The notes under the pieces were generated by a model. It saw nothing but the letters and a program-made list of their open reading frames with translations, ran no database searches and was not told the DNA's origin. From contig JAIBAP010000004.1 of NCBI GenBank assembly GCA_019695115.1, positions 1 to 64,000 on the forward strand: a stretch of DNA of 64,000 nucleotides, read 5' to 3'. Each line of letters starts with the position of its first letter. Position 1 is the stretch's first letter. Shown here piece by piece: positions 18,209 through 25,739 of this stretch. The stretch comes from Caldilineales bacterium (GTDB lineage: Bacteria; Chloroflexota; Anaerolineae; J102). The position numbers and the translations under genes were made by a program.

Positions 18209-18660
18209 AGAAAGCCATCACCCTCACCGTCAACGGCGACCGCCGCGAGTTATACGTGGCCACGCACCACAGCCTGCTGGATGTGATCCGCAACGAACTG
18301 GGGCTGATGGGCACGCACCGCGGCTGCGACACCGGCAATTGCGGCGCCTGCACCGTGCAGGTGGACGGTCTGGCCATGAACGCCTGCCTGCTCCTGGCCG
18401 TGGACTACGACGGCAGCGACATCCTCACCATCGAGGGCGTGGCCCAGGAGGGCGCACTGCACCCGGTGCAGCGGGCGCTGGTCGAGAAAGGCGGCATCCA
18501 GTGCGGCTTCTGCACCCCCGGCATGGTCATGAACACCCTCGCCCTCCTCGCCGACGACCCACACCCCACCGAAGCCGACATCCGCGCCCGCCTCTCCGGC
18601 AACCTCTGCCGCTGTACGGGATACGCTAAGATCGTCGAAGCAATCGTTAGTGGTCAGTAA
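18205..18660 (+). CDS. Molybdenum hydroxylase, [2Fe-2S] subunit
   Basis: The 151-residue protein has both clusters of this family: plant-type cysteines 41, 46, 49 and 61 and the second set C100-x2-C103 with C135-R-C137. It transfers electrons from the Mo centre to FAD. The start overlaps the FAD subunit stop (ATGA). The protein ends VSGQ, where the last codons look like the heptameric CAGT repeat seen in the gaps. Confidence 0.92.
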   Translation: MKKAITLTVNGDRRELYVATHHSLLDVIRNELGLMGTHRGCDTGNCGACTVQVDGLAMNACLLLAVDYDGSDILTIEGVAQEGALHPVQRALVEKGGIQCGFCTPGMVMNTLALLADDPHPTEADIRARLSGNLCRCTGYAKIVEAIVSGQ

Positions 18661-18672
18661 TCAGTGACACCC

Positions 18673-21084
18673 ATGTCTTCCCACATCGGCCAGCGCCTGC
18701 CCAAACTCGATGCGCCGGACAAAGCCGCCGGACGGGCCACCTATGGCCACGACGTGCGTCTGCCCGGCCTGCTGCACGGCAAAATCCTCTACTCCGCCCA
18801 CGCCCACGCCCGCGTCGTGCGCGTGGACGCCTCCCGCGCCGAACGGCTGCCCGGCGTCAAGTGCGTGCTCACCGCCGCCGACAATCCCCCCACCCATTTC
18901 GGCTACGGCAAGGACCAGACCGCCTTCAAGACCATCGCCCGCAGCCGCCGGGATGAGATCGCCGCCGTGGCCGCGGTCGACCCGGATGTGGCTGCCCAGG
19001 CCCTCAGCCTGATCGAGGTGGAGTACGAACCACTGCCCGCCCTCTTCTCTGTGGCCGCAGCCCTGGCCCCCGGCGCCCCCCTCATCCACCCCGAACATGG
19101 CTCCAACCTCTTCCAGACCTATCGCTACGAGCACGGCGACCTGGCCCGCGGCGAAGCCGAATCGGACCTGATCCTGGAAAGCCGCTATCATCTCCCTTAT
19201 GTCAATCACGCCTGCATGGAGACGAGCGTGGTCGTGGCCCACTACGAGCAGGGCGGCCGCCTCACCCTGTGGAGCACCACCCAGATCCCCTTCCTCTTGC
19301 AGCGCGACCTGGCCGAGGCCCTGGGCATCCCCGGCAGCCAGATCCGCATCATCCAGACCGCCATCGGCGGCGCCTTTGGCCGCGGGCTGGACATCTACCC
19401 CTTCGAGCCGATCGCGGCCCTGCTGTCGCTACGCAGCGGCCGGCCGGTGCGGGTGGCCTTTTCGCGGCGGGAGGAATTCCTGGCCGGCCCCGCCCGCCAA
19501 CCGGCCGAGGTGCTCATCCGCGCCGGCGCCCGGCGGGATGGCCGCCTCACCTTTCGCGATGTGTCCACCGCCCTCGACATCGGCGCCTACGTCTCGTGGG
19601 GGTCGGTGACGCCGCTGGTGATGATGGAGACCACCGCCTCCCTCTACAAAATCCCGCACGTGCGCTTCCAGGCCGACTGCATCTACACCAACAACCTGGT
19701 CACCGGGGCCATGCGCGGCTACGGCAACCCCCAATCCACCTTTTTCGTGGAGACGATGATGGATCGGTTGGCCGAGGCCCTGGGCATGGACCCGGTCGAA
19801 TTCCGTCTGATCAACGCCAACGAACCCAACAGCACCACCCCGCAGGGCCTGGTGATCACCTCCTGCGGCCTGAAAGAGTGCCTGCAAGCCGTCGCCGCCG
19901 CCGCCGACCGCCCGGCCGCCGCGCGGGGCCGGGCGGTCGGCGGCGGCCAGACCGCGGCCCACGGGCCTGAACCCACGCCGCAAGCAGCGCAGCCCAACTC
20001 GCTCAAACGCGGGGTGGGCTTCGCCGCCACCCTCAACGTCGGCGGCGGCGCCCGCATCTACCGCAGCGACGGCTGCGGGGCCACGGTCAAGGTCGATGAC
20101 TTCGGCCACGTCACCCTCATCACCGGCTCCACCGAGATCGGCCAGGGGTCGGAGACGGTGCTGGCCCAGATCGTGGCCGAGGCGTTGGGCGTGCAGCCGC
20201 AGGAAGTCGCGGTCGTCAACAGCGACACCGACATCAAACCCTGGGATGTGGGCGTGCACGCCAGCCGCACCACCTTCATCGCCGGCAACGCCGCCCACCT
20301 GGCGGCGCTGGACGCCCGCAGCCAGATCTTCGAGACCGCCGCCGAGATGCTCGGCGTCAGCCCCGACCGCCTGACCGCCAGCGATGGCCGCATCCGTCTG
20401 GCCGACGCGCCCGACGCGCCCGCCCTGCCCCTCTCGCGCGTGGTGCGCCAGCGCCACTTCCGCCAGGGCGGGCAGATCGTGGTCGGCGAGGGCTGGTACG
20501 ACCCGCCCACCCAGATGGTGGACAAGGACACCTACAAGGGCAACATCTCTGCCGCCTATGGCTTCGGCGCTCAGATGGCCGAGGTGGAGGTGGATGAGGA
20601 GACCGGGCGGGTGCGCGTGCTGCGCCTGGCCTGCGCCAACGATATCGGCCGGGCGATCAACCCCATGGCCGTCGAGGGCCAGATCGAAGGCGGCGCGCAG
20701 ATGGGGCTGGGCTACGCCCTCTCGGAAGAGCTGATCGTGGCCGACGGCCAGGTGCTGAACCCCGACTTCCACCACTACCGCCTCTTCACCGCCGCCGACA
20801 TGCCCGAGATCGAGACCATCCTCGTCGAAACCGACGACCCCGGCGGGCCTTACGGGGCCAAAGGCGTGGGCGAGATGGGCGGCACGCCCACCGCCGCCGC
20901 CATCGCCAACGCCATCTACGACGCCACCAAAGGTGGCGCCGCCTCCAAAGGTGGCGCCGCCTCCAAAGGTGGCGCCGCCTCCAAAGGTGGTGGCGCCGCC
21001 ATTGGCATCCGCCTGACCGAGCTGCCCATGACCCCCGAACGGGTCTTGGCCGCCATCCTCCAACGCGACCAGGAGACCGCATGA
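18673..21084 (+). CDS. Molybdenum hydroxylase, molybdopterin subunit
   Basis: This is the 803-residue large subunit of the xanthine dehydrogenase family. Mo-site features include GGAFGRGLDIYPFE near residue 235, AMRGYGNPQSTF near 350 and the catalytic-Glu loop GAKGVGEMGG near 730. It should hydroxylate a heteroaromatic ring carbon with water-derived oxygen. With neighbouring hydantoinase and mutase genes, C2 hydroxylation of indoleacetate or its CoA ester is the best guess. ATG 18673 is chosen; GTG 18664 is possible. A KGGAAS repeat lies near the C-terminus. It overlaps the aminotransferase start. Confidence 0.85.
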   Translation: MSSHIGQRLPKLDAPDKAAGRATYGHDVRLPGLLHGKILYSAHAHARVVRVDASRAERLPGVKCVLTAADNPPTHFGYGKDQTAFKTIARSRRDEIAAVAAVDPDVAAQALSLIEVEYEPLPALFSVAAALAPGAPLIHPEHGSNLFQTYRYEHGDLARGEAESDLILESRYHLPYVNHACMETSVVVAHYEQGGRLTLWSTTQIPFLLQRDLAEALGIPGSQIRIIQTAIGGAFGRGLDIYPFEPIAALLSLRSGRPVRVAFSRREEFLAGPARQPAEVLIRAGARRDGRLTFRDVSTALDIGAYVSWGSVTPLVMMETTASLYKIPHVRFQADCIYTNNLVTGAMRGYGNPQSTFFVETMMDRLAEALGMDPVEFRLINANEPNSTTPQGLVITSCGLKECLQAVAAAADRPAAARGRAVGGGQTAAHGPEPTPQAAQPNSLKRGVGFAATLNVGGGARIYRSDGCGATVKVDDFGHVTLITGSTEIGQGSETVLAQIVAEALGVQPQEVAVVNSDTDIKPWDVGVHASRTTFIAGNAAHLAALDARSQIFETAAEMLGVSPDRLTASDGRIRLADAPDAPALPLSRVVRQRHFRQGGQIVVGEGWYDPPTQMVDKDTYKGNISAAYGFGAQMAEVEVDEETGRVRVLRLACANDIGRAINPMAVEGQIEGGAQMGLGYALSEELIVADGQVLNPDFHHYRLFTAADMPEIETILVETDDPGGPYGAKGVGEMGGTPTAAAIANAIYDATKGGAASKGGAASKGGAASKGGGAAIGIRLTELPMTPERVLAAILQRDQETA
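20929..21000 (+). repeat. 18-bp coding tandem repeat
   Basis: Three exact 18-bp units and a fourth altered one, in frame, encode KGGAAS repeats inside the Mo subunit, between its final helix region and the last 35 residues. Each unit contains the GGTGGCGCC palindrome core. This is a likely slippage site for length variation. Confidence 0.85.
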
Positions 21085-22196
21085 CCGCGCCCCGCCTGAA
21101 CCCGAACCTCCTCAGCCTCCCCACCTATGTCGCCGGCAAATCGGTCGATGAAGTCAAGGAGGAGTTGGGGCTGGCCGAAATCATCAAACTGGCCTCGAAC
21201 GAAAGCCCGATCGGGCCATCGCCGCGGGCGATTGCGGCCGCGCGGGCCGTGCTGGATCAGGCCCATCGCTACCCTGGCGGGCTGGGCCTGACCTTGCGCC
21301 GCACCCTGGCCCGGCGCATCGATCGCGGCCTGCACGAGGACAACTTCATGCTCGGCAATGGCGGCACCGACATCCTGCGACTGATCACGCAGGCTTTTGT
21401 CTTCGATGGCGGCAACACGGTGATGGGCCGCGCCACCTTTCCCATGTACAAGATCTTCACCACCATGTTCAACGGCGAGCCGCGCCTCACGCCGCCCTGC
21501 TCCGACTACCGCCAGGATCTCGACGCCATGGCCGCGGCCATCGACGCCGACACTCGCCTCGTCTTCCTCTGCTCGCCCAACAACCCCACCGGCCACACCA
21601 TCTCGCAGCGCCAGGCGGAGCGATTCATGGACCGCGTGCCGCCGCACGTGGTGGTCGTATTCGATGAATCCTATTTCGAGTATGTCGATGACCCAGACTA
21701 TGCCGACAGCCTGAGTTTTCTGCACCAGGGTCGCCCGGTGCTGATCGTGCGCAGCTTCTCCAAGGCCGGCGGGCTGGCCAACATGCGGATCGGCTATCTG
21801 ATCGGGCCGGTCGAGCTGGCGAACTATGTCAGCCGCGCCAAAGCCCCCTTCCACACCGGCGATGTCTCGCTGGCCGCGGCCCTGGCCAGCCTGGACGACG
21901 CCGACTTCATCGCCCGGCAGACGCAGGCGGTGCAAGAGGGGCGCCGCTATCTGTACGAAGCCCTGACCGGCCTGGGTCTGCACTGCCTGCCCTCGCAGGC
22001 CAATTTCGTCACCTTCTACGACCCGCCCCTGCCGGCCGAGGCCCTGACCGCGGCCCTGCTCCGCCGCGGCTTCATCGTCCGGGCTATGGCCGGCTTCGGC
22101 ATGCCCAACGCCGTGCGCGTCAGCGTGGGCAGCCCGTATGAAAATGCTGCTTTCATCGCCGCCCTGACCGCCATCCTGACCCCAGTCCCCGCCTGA
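21081..22196 (+). CDS. HisC-like PLP aminotransferase (probable aromatic aminotransferase)
   Basis: This 371-residue class I/II aminotransferase has PLP lysine K228 in RSFSKAGGLANMRIGY, CSPNNPTG at about 164 and the AFGMPNAVRVSVG-type C-terminal Arg segment. It resembles histidinol-phosphate aminotransferases, a group that includes aromatic amino acid aminotransferases. It is translationally coupled to the Mo hydroxylase (ATGA) and no other his gene is nearby. By context it probably makes indolepyruvate or phenylpyruvate from the amino acid. Confidence 0.8.
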   Translation: MTAPRLNPNLLSLPTYVAGKSVDEVKEELGLAEIIKLASNESPIGPSPRAIAAARAVLDQAHRYPGGLGLTLRRTLARRIDRGLHEDNFMLGNGGTDILRLITQAFVFDGGNTVMGRATFPMYKIFTTMFNGEPRLTPPCSDYRQDLDAMAAAIDADTRLVFLCSPNNPTGHTISQRQAERFMDRVPPHVVVVFDESYFEYVDDPDYADSLSFLHQGRPVLIVRSFSKAGGLANMRIGYLIGPVELANYVSRAKAPFHTGDVSLAAALASLDDADFIARQTQAVQEGRRYLYEALTGLGLHCLPSQANFVTFYDPPLPAEALTAALLRRGFIVRAMAGFGMPNAVRVSVGSPYENAAFIAALTAILTPVPA

Positions 22197-22206
22197 GACC
22201 TCCGCC

Positions 22207-22644
22207 ATGAATTATGTCAAGCACATCGAACGCGTCGCCCTGGCCGTGCCCAACCTGGAGGAAGCGCAGACCTTCTTCGAGACCTGGTTCGGGGCCGTCT
22301 TCATGCCAGAAGAGATCATCGAGGACATGGGCATCCGCTACCGCCCCTTCCAGGTAGGCGGCAGCCGCATGGAACTGCTGGAGCCGACCCGCGACGACAG
22401 CCCCGTGGCCCGTTTCCTGGCCCACAACCGCGGCCCCGGCGTCCACCACATCACCTTCGAGGTGGATGACCTGGACGCGGCCGTGGCCGAGTTGGAGCGC
22501 CGCGGGGGGCGCATCGCCTATCGCCACACCTACGCCGAGGGCGTGACCTTCGAGGGCAAGGTCTGGCGCGAGGCCTTCGTCCACCCCAAAGATGCCTTTG
22601 GTGTGCTTATCCATCTGGCCGAAAAGCGCCCCGCCCCACAATAA
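22207..22644 (+). CDS. VOC-fold epimerase, methylmalonyl-CoA epimerase-like
   Basis: This 145-residue glyoxalase-fold protein begins KHIERVALAVPNLEEAQTFFE; metal ligands are likely in GVHHITFEVDDL and the terminal FVHPKDAFGVLIHLAE. Methylmalonyl-CoA epimerases invert the alpha carbon of malonyl-CoA-type thioesters. Beside a split B12 mutase, it probably epimerises (2-aminobenzyl)malonyl-CoA or its succinyl isomer; ordinary methylmalonyl-CoA is the alternative. Confidence 0.8.
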   Translation: MNYVKHIERVALAVPNLEEAQTFFETWFGAVFMPEEIIEDMGIRYRPFQVGGSRMELLEPTRDDSPVARFLAHNRGPGVHHITFEVDDLDAAVAELERRGGRIAYRHTYAEGVTFEGKVWREAFVHPKDAFGVLIHLAEKRPAPQ

Positions 22645-22645
22645 A

Positions 22646-22709
22646 CCCACCCACCTAGTTCGACGCTGGGTCGAACAGGTCGCTACACAGCGACTTTTCG
22701 GTGGGTGGG
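22646..22709. repeat. Branched palindrome (three-way junction)
   Basis: Outer 10-bp arms (CCCACCCACC at 22646-22655 with 22700-22709) enclose two perfect inner hairpins: GTTCGAC/GTCGAAC (22658-22676) and GTCGCT/AGCGAC (22679-22694). The unit starts 2 nt after the epimerase stop. It could be a mobile palindromic element or a terminator. No second copy is in the window. Confidence 0.65.
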
Positions 22710-22763
22710 CAAAACCGGGCGTACCGATTTTTGACAACCACAGGATAGCCAACCCTTGTTGAC

Positions 22764-23948
22764 ATGTCAAGCACCCCGCTCTCCCTCACCATCCTCTCCC
22801 TCGAACAGGCCACCATCCTGCCCTTCATGACCCTGCGGCTGGCCCTGGAGGGCGCCCGCGTGATCCGGGTGGAAGCGCCCCCGCGCGGGGATCCCAATCG
22901 CTGGGTGGGGCCGGAGGTGATCGCCGGGGAGGGCGGCATGAACGCCTACTTCCTGCCCCACAACCTGGGCAAAGAGGCGATCACCCTCGACCTGGGCAGC
23001 GCCGGCGGCCGGGCCTTGCTCCACCGCCTGATCCGCGAGCTGCCGGTAGATGTCTTCGCCACCAATCAGCGCCCGCGCAGCTACCAGAAGTTGGGCATCG
23101 ACTACGAAACCCTGGCCGCTCTCAAGCCCGACCTGATCTGGCTGGGCATCACCGGCTTTGGCCCGGACAACGACGAGGCCGCCTACGACCCGGTCTTGCA
23201 GGCCCGCGCCGGCTTCATGGAACTGACCGGCGAAAAAGCGGGCGAGCCGATGGTCTTCGGCCTGCCGATGGTAGATTTGGGCGCCGGCGAGCACGCCTAC
23301 GGCCAGGTGATGAAGGCCCTCTACCAGCGCGCGCACAGCGGCGAGGGCTGCCGCATCGACATCTCCATGTTCCAATCCGCCCTCTCCTGGATGAACTCGC
23401 CCATCCTGCTCAGCCAGAGCTTTGGCCTGCCCACCACCCGGCACGGCAACACCCACCCCTTCTTTGCACCCGCCTCGGTCTATCCCGCCGCCGATGGCTA
23501 CCTCTACCTGGCCGTGGGCAACGACCGCCAATGGGCGGCCATCGCCGAACTGCCCGCGTTCGCCGGTCTGGCCCGCGCCGACTACGCTCGCAACGCCGGT
23601 CGCATCGCCGACGTCGGCGCCCTGAACCAGAGCATCGCCGCCATCACCCGCACGCAGCCCACCGCCGCCTGGATCGAGACCTTCAACGCCCTCGGTGTGC
23701 CCGCTGCCCGCGTCAACACCCTGCCCGATGTCTGCGCCGACCCCTTGCTGGCCGGCCGCATGGTGCGGGCGACCGACCCCCGCTCCGGCCTGGAGATCGC
23801 CATCCCGCCGCCGCCGGTCATCCCCGCGCCGTTGCAGGGCCAGGGGCTGCGGGTGGGCTTCCCGCCCCGGCTGGGCGAGCACAACGCCGCCATCTTTGCC
23901 AGCCTGGGCCTGGATGCCGCCCAACTCGCCGCCGAAGGAGTGATCTGA
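22764..23948 (+). CDS. Family III CoA-transferase
   Basis: This 394-residue protein is of the formyl/succinyl-CoA transferase family (CaiB/BaiF), with the catalytic Asp at about D142 in AAYDPVLQARAG and the N-terminal EGARVIRVEAPPRGD motif. It moves CoA between carboxylic acids. In the anaerobic auxin pathway a family III phenylsuccinyl-CoA transferase (IaaL) activates (2-aminophenyl)succinate; the neighbours make the same role likely here. The stop overlaps the acyl-CoA dehydrogenase start by one base. Confidence 0.85.
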   Translation: MSSTPLSLTILSLEQATILPFMTLRLALEGARVIRVEAPPRGDPNRWVGPEVIAGEGGMNAYFLPHNLGKEAITLDLGSAGGRALLHRLIRELPVDVFATNQRPRSYQKLGIDYETLAALKPDLIWLGITGFGPDNDEAAYDPVLQARAGFMELTGEKAGEPMVFGLPMVDLGAGEHAYGQVMKALYQRAHSGEGCRIDISMFQSALSWMNSPILLSQSFGLPTTRHGNTHPFFAPASVYPAADGYLYLAVGNDRQWAAIAELPAFAGLARADYARNAGRIADVGALNQSIAAITRTQPTAAWIETFNALGVPAARVNTLPDVCADPLLAGRMVRATDPRSGLEIAIPPPPVIPAPLQGQGLRVGFPPRLGEHNAAIFASLGLDAAQLAAEGVI

Positions 23949-25093
23949 TGGATTTCGCCCTCTCTGCCGAACAAATCCGCTTCCGCGAGGCCGTGCGCCA
24001 GTTCACCGCCCGCGAGGTGGCCCCCGCCGCCCGCGAGATGGACGAACGAGCCGAGTTTCCGCAGGCGTTGTTCCAGCGCTGCGCGGCCAACGGCTATTTC
24101 GGCCTGCGCTATCCCGAGGCCGTGGGGGGGATGGAGGCCGATTTCCTCACCTATTGCCTGATGATCGAGGAGTTGGCGGCCGGTTCGCTGGCCCTGGCCT
24201 CGATCGTGGCCATGCAGACGCTGATGGGCACCGATCTGGTCTTCCGCTTTGGCACGGATGAGCACCGCGCTCGCCTGATCGAGCCGGCGTTGCGGGGGGA
24301 GAAGATCGGAACCATCGCCATGACCGAGCCGGATTTCGGCTCCGACCTGGGCGGGATCACCACACGGGCCGAGCGCAGCGGCGAGGGCTGGGTGATCACC
24401 GGGCGCAAGATGTGGATCACCTCGGCCACGGTGGCCGATTTCTTCAGCGTGGCGGCCAAAACCGACCCGACCGCCGGGTTCAAGGGCATCGATTTCTTCC
24501 TGGTGGAGAAGGGCATGCCGGGCCTGAGTGTGGGCCGGCGCATCGACAAGCTGGGCGTGCGCGCCTCCGAGACCTCGGAACTGATCCTGGATGGGGTGCA
24601 GGTGCCGGCCGCCCATCTGCTGGGGCAGCAGGGCACGGGCTTCCGCAACCTGGGCGCCATCCTCACCCAGATCCGGGTGATGACGGGGGCGCTGGGGCTG
24701 GGGCTGGGCCAGGCGGCGCTGGATGCCGCCATCCGCTACGCCAATGAGCGGGCGCAGTTCGGCAAGCCCATCGCCACATACCAGGCCGTGGCCCACAAGA
24801 TCGCGGAGATGGGCACGCGGCTGGAGGCGGCGCGCACGCTGGTCTACCGGGCGGCCTGGGACATCGACCAGGGCCGCCGCGACAACACCCTGGCCTCGAT
24901 GACCAAGCTCTTTGCCACCGAAACCGCCAATTTCATCGCCGACGAATGCACCCGCATCTTCGGCAGCTATGGCTTTGCCATGGAATACGACGCCCAGCGC
25001 TACTACCGCGACGCCCGCTTCCTGCTCTACGGCGGCGGCACCTCCGAGATCCTGCGCACCATGATCGCCCGCGACCTGACCGAAGCCCGCTAG
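23948..25093 (+). CDS. Acyl-CoA dehydrogenase family, catalytic Glu absent (benzylmalonyl-CoA dehydrogenase-like)
   Basis: This is a 381-residue flavoprotein with the full three-domain acyl-CoA dehydrogenase layout: IAMTEPDFGSDLGGI near 120, WITSATVADFF near 155, ERAQFGKPI near 268. The usual YEGTSEI base is replaced: the segment reads LYGGGTSEIL, so Gly (about G363) stands where the catalytic Glu should be. I see no Glu at the alternative isovaleryl-CoA dehydrogenase position either. A decarboxylating enzyme acting on (2-aminobenzyl)malonyl-CoA (IaaF type) would make its carbanion by losing CO2 and would not need that base. Confidence 0.85.
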   Translation: MDFALSAEQIRFREAVRQFTAREVAPAAREMDERAEFPQALFQRCAANGYFGLRYPEAVGGMEADFLTYCLMIEELAAGSLALASIVAMQTLMGTDLVFRFGTDEHRARLIEPALRGEKIGTIAMTEPDFGSDLGGITTRAERSGEGWVITGRKMWITSATVADFFSVAAKTDPTAGFKGIDFFLVEKGMPGLSVGRRIDKLGVRASETSELILDGVQVPAAHLLGQQGTGFRNLGAILTQIRVMTGALGLGLGQAALDAAIRYANERAQFGKPIATYQAVAHKIAEMGTRLEAARTLVYRAAWDIDQGRRDNTLASMTKLFATETANFIADECTRIFGSYGFAMEYDAQRYYRDARFLLYGGGTSEILRTMIARDLTEAR

Positions 25094-25105
25094 AGGAGCC
25101 TCCCG

Positions 25106-25504
25106 ATGACTGACAAACCCATCCGCGTGCTGATTGCCAAACCGGGGCTTGACGGCCACGACCGCGGGGCCAAAGTCGTGGCCCTGGCCCTGCGCGACGC
25201 CGGCTTCGAGGTCATCTACACCGGCCTGCACCAGACCGTCGAGCAAATCGTCGAGGCCGCCATCCAGGAAGATGCGGACGTGATCGGCCTCTCGATCCTC
25301 TCCGGCGCCCACCTGCCCATCTCGGCCCGGCTGATGGAGCGATTGCGGGCCGAGGGCGTGGACGACAAGCGGGTGATCGTGGGCGGCAACATCCCCGCCG
25401 CCGACATCCCCGCCCTCCAATCCCTGGGCGTGGCCGGCGTCTTCCCCAGCAGCAGCCGGTTCGAGGAGATTGTGGGGTTTATTCGTGGGAGTGGTGGTTA
25501 TTAG
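25106..25504 (+). CDS. B12-binding small subunit of an acyl-CoA mutase
   Basis: The 132-residue cobalamin-binding domain has the base-off motif D16-G-H18-D-R-G21, the later [10 protein letters not shown] and the VGGNIP loop. It works with a separately encoded large subunit (25740). Split mutases include isobutyryl-CoA, hydroxyisobutyryl-CoA and the auxin-pathway (2-aminophenyl)succinyl-CoA mutase (IaaGH). It follows the dehydrogenase by 12 nt with GAGGAG upstream. Confidence 0.9.
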   Translation: MTDKPIRVLIAKPGLDGHDRGAKVVALALRDAGFEVIYTGLHQTVEQIVEAAIQEDADVIGLSILSGAHLPISARLMERLRAEGVDDKRVIVGGNIPAADIPALQSLGVAGVFPSSSRFEEIVGFIRGSGGY

Positions 25505-25739
25505 AGATTGGTTATTGGTTATTGGAGATTGGAGATTGGAGATTGTCGGTTTTAGGCATTTTGTAGTTGCAATGATATGCAAAACAAAGATTTATGGAAA
25601 TTGTTATAATAAGTCAAGATATGATTCATATTCTGCCAAAATAGCAGATTGTCCCTATAAATCTCACCCTTCACCCATCGCGTACCATCAACAACCAATA
25701 ACCAATAACCAATCTCCAAATAACCAATCTCCAATCCCC
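25505..25739. other. Heptamer repeats flanking an AT-rich core
   Basis: TTATTGG/AGATTGG heptamers (25505-25546) and the opposite-strand form CCAATAA/CCAATCT (25693-25736) flank an AT-rich 140-bp core. The core holds a perfect TATAAT at 25605-25610 without a clear -35 box, a possible promoter for the mutase large subunit. The flanking repeats form a long imperfect inverted repeat. Confidence 0.6.

Noticed and set aside
17330-21084. 4-hydroxybenzoyl-CoA reductase (HcrABC)
   Set aside because: The FAD subunit lacks the extra cysteine insert for the additional [4Fe-4S] cluster of HcrB, and the neighbours point to indoleacetate.
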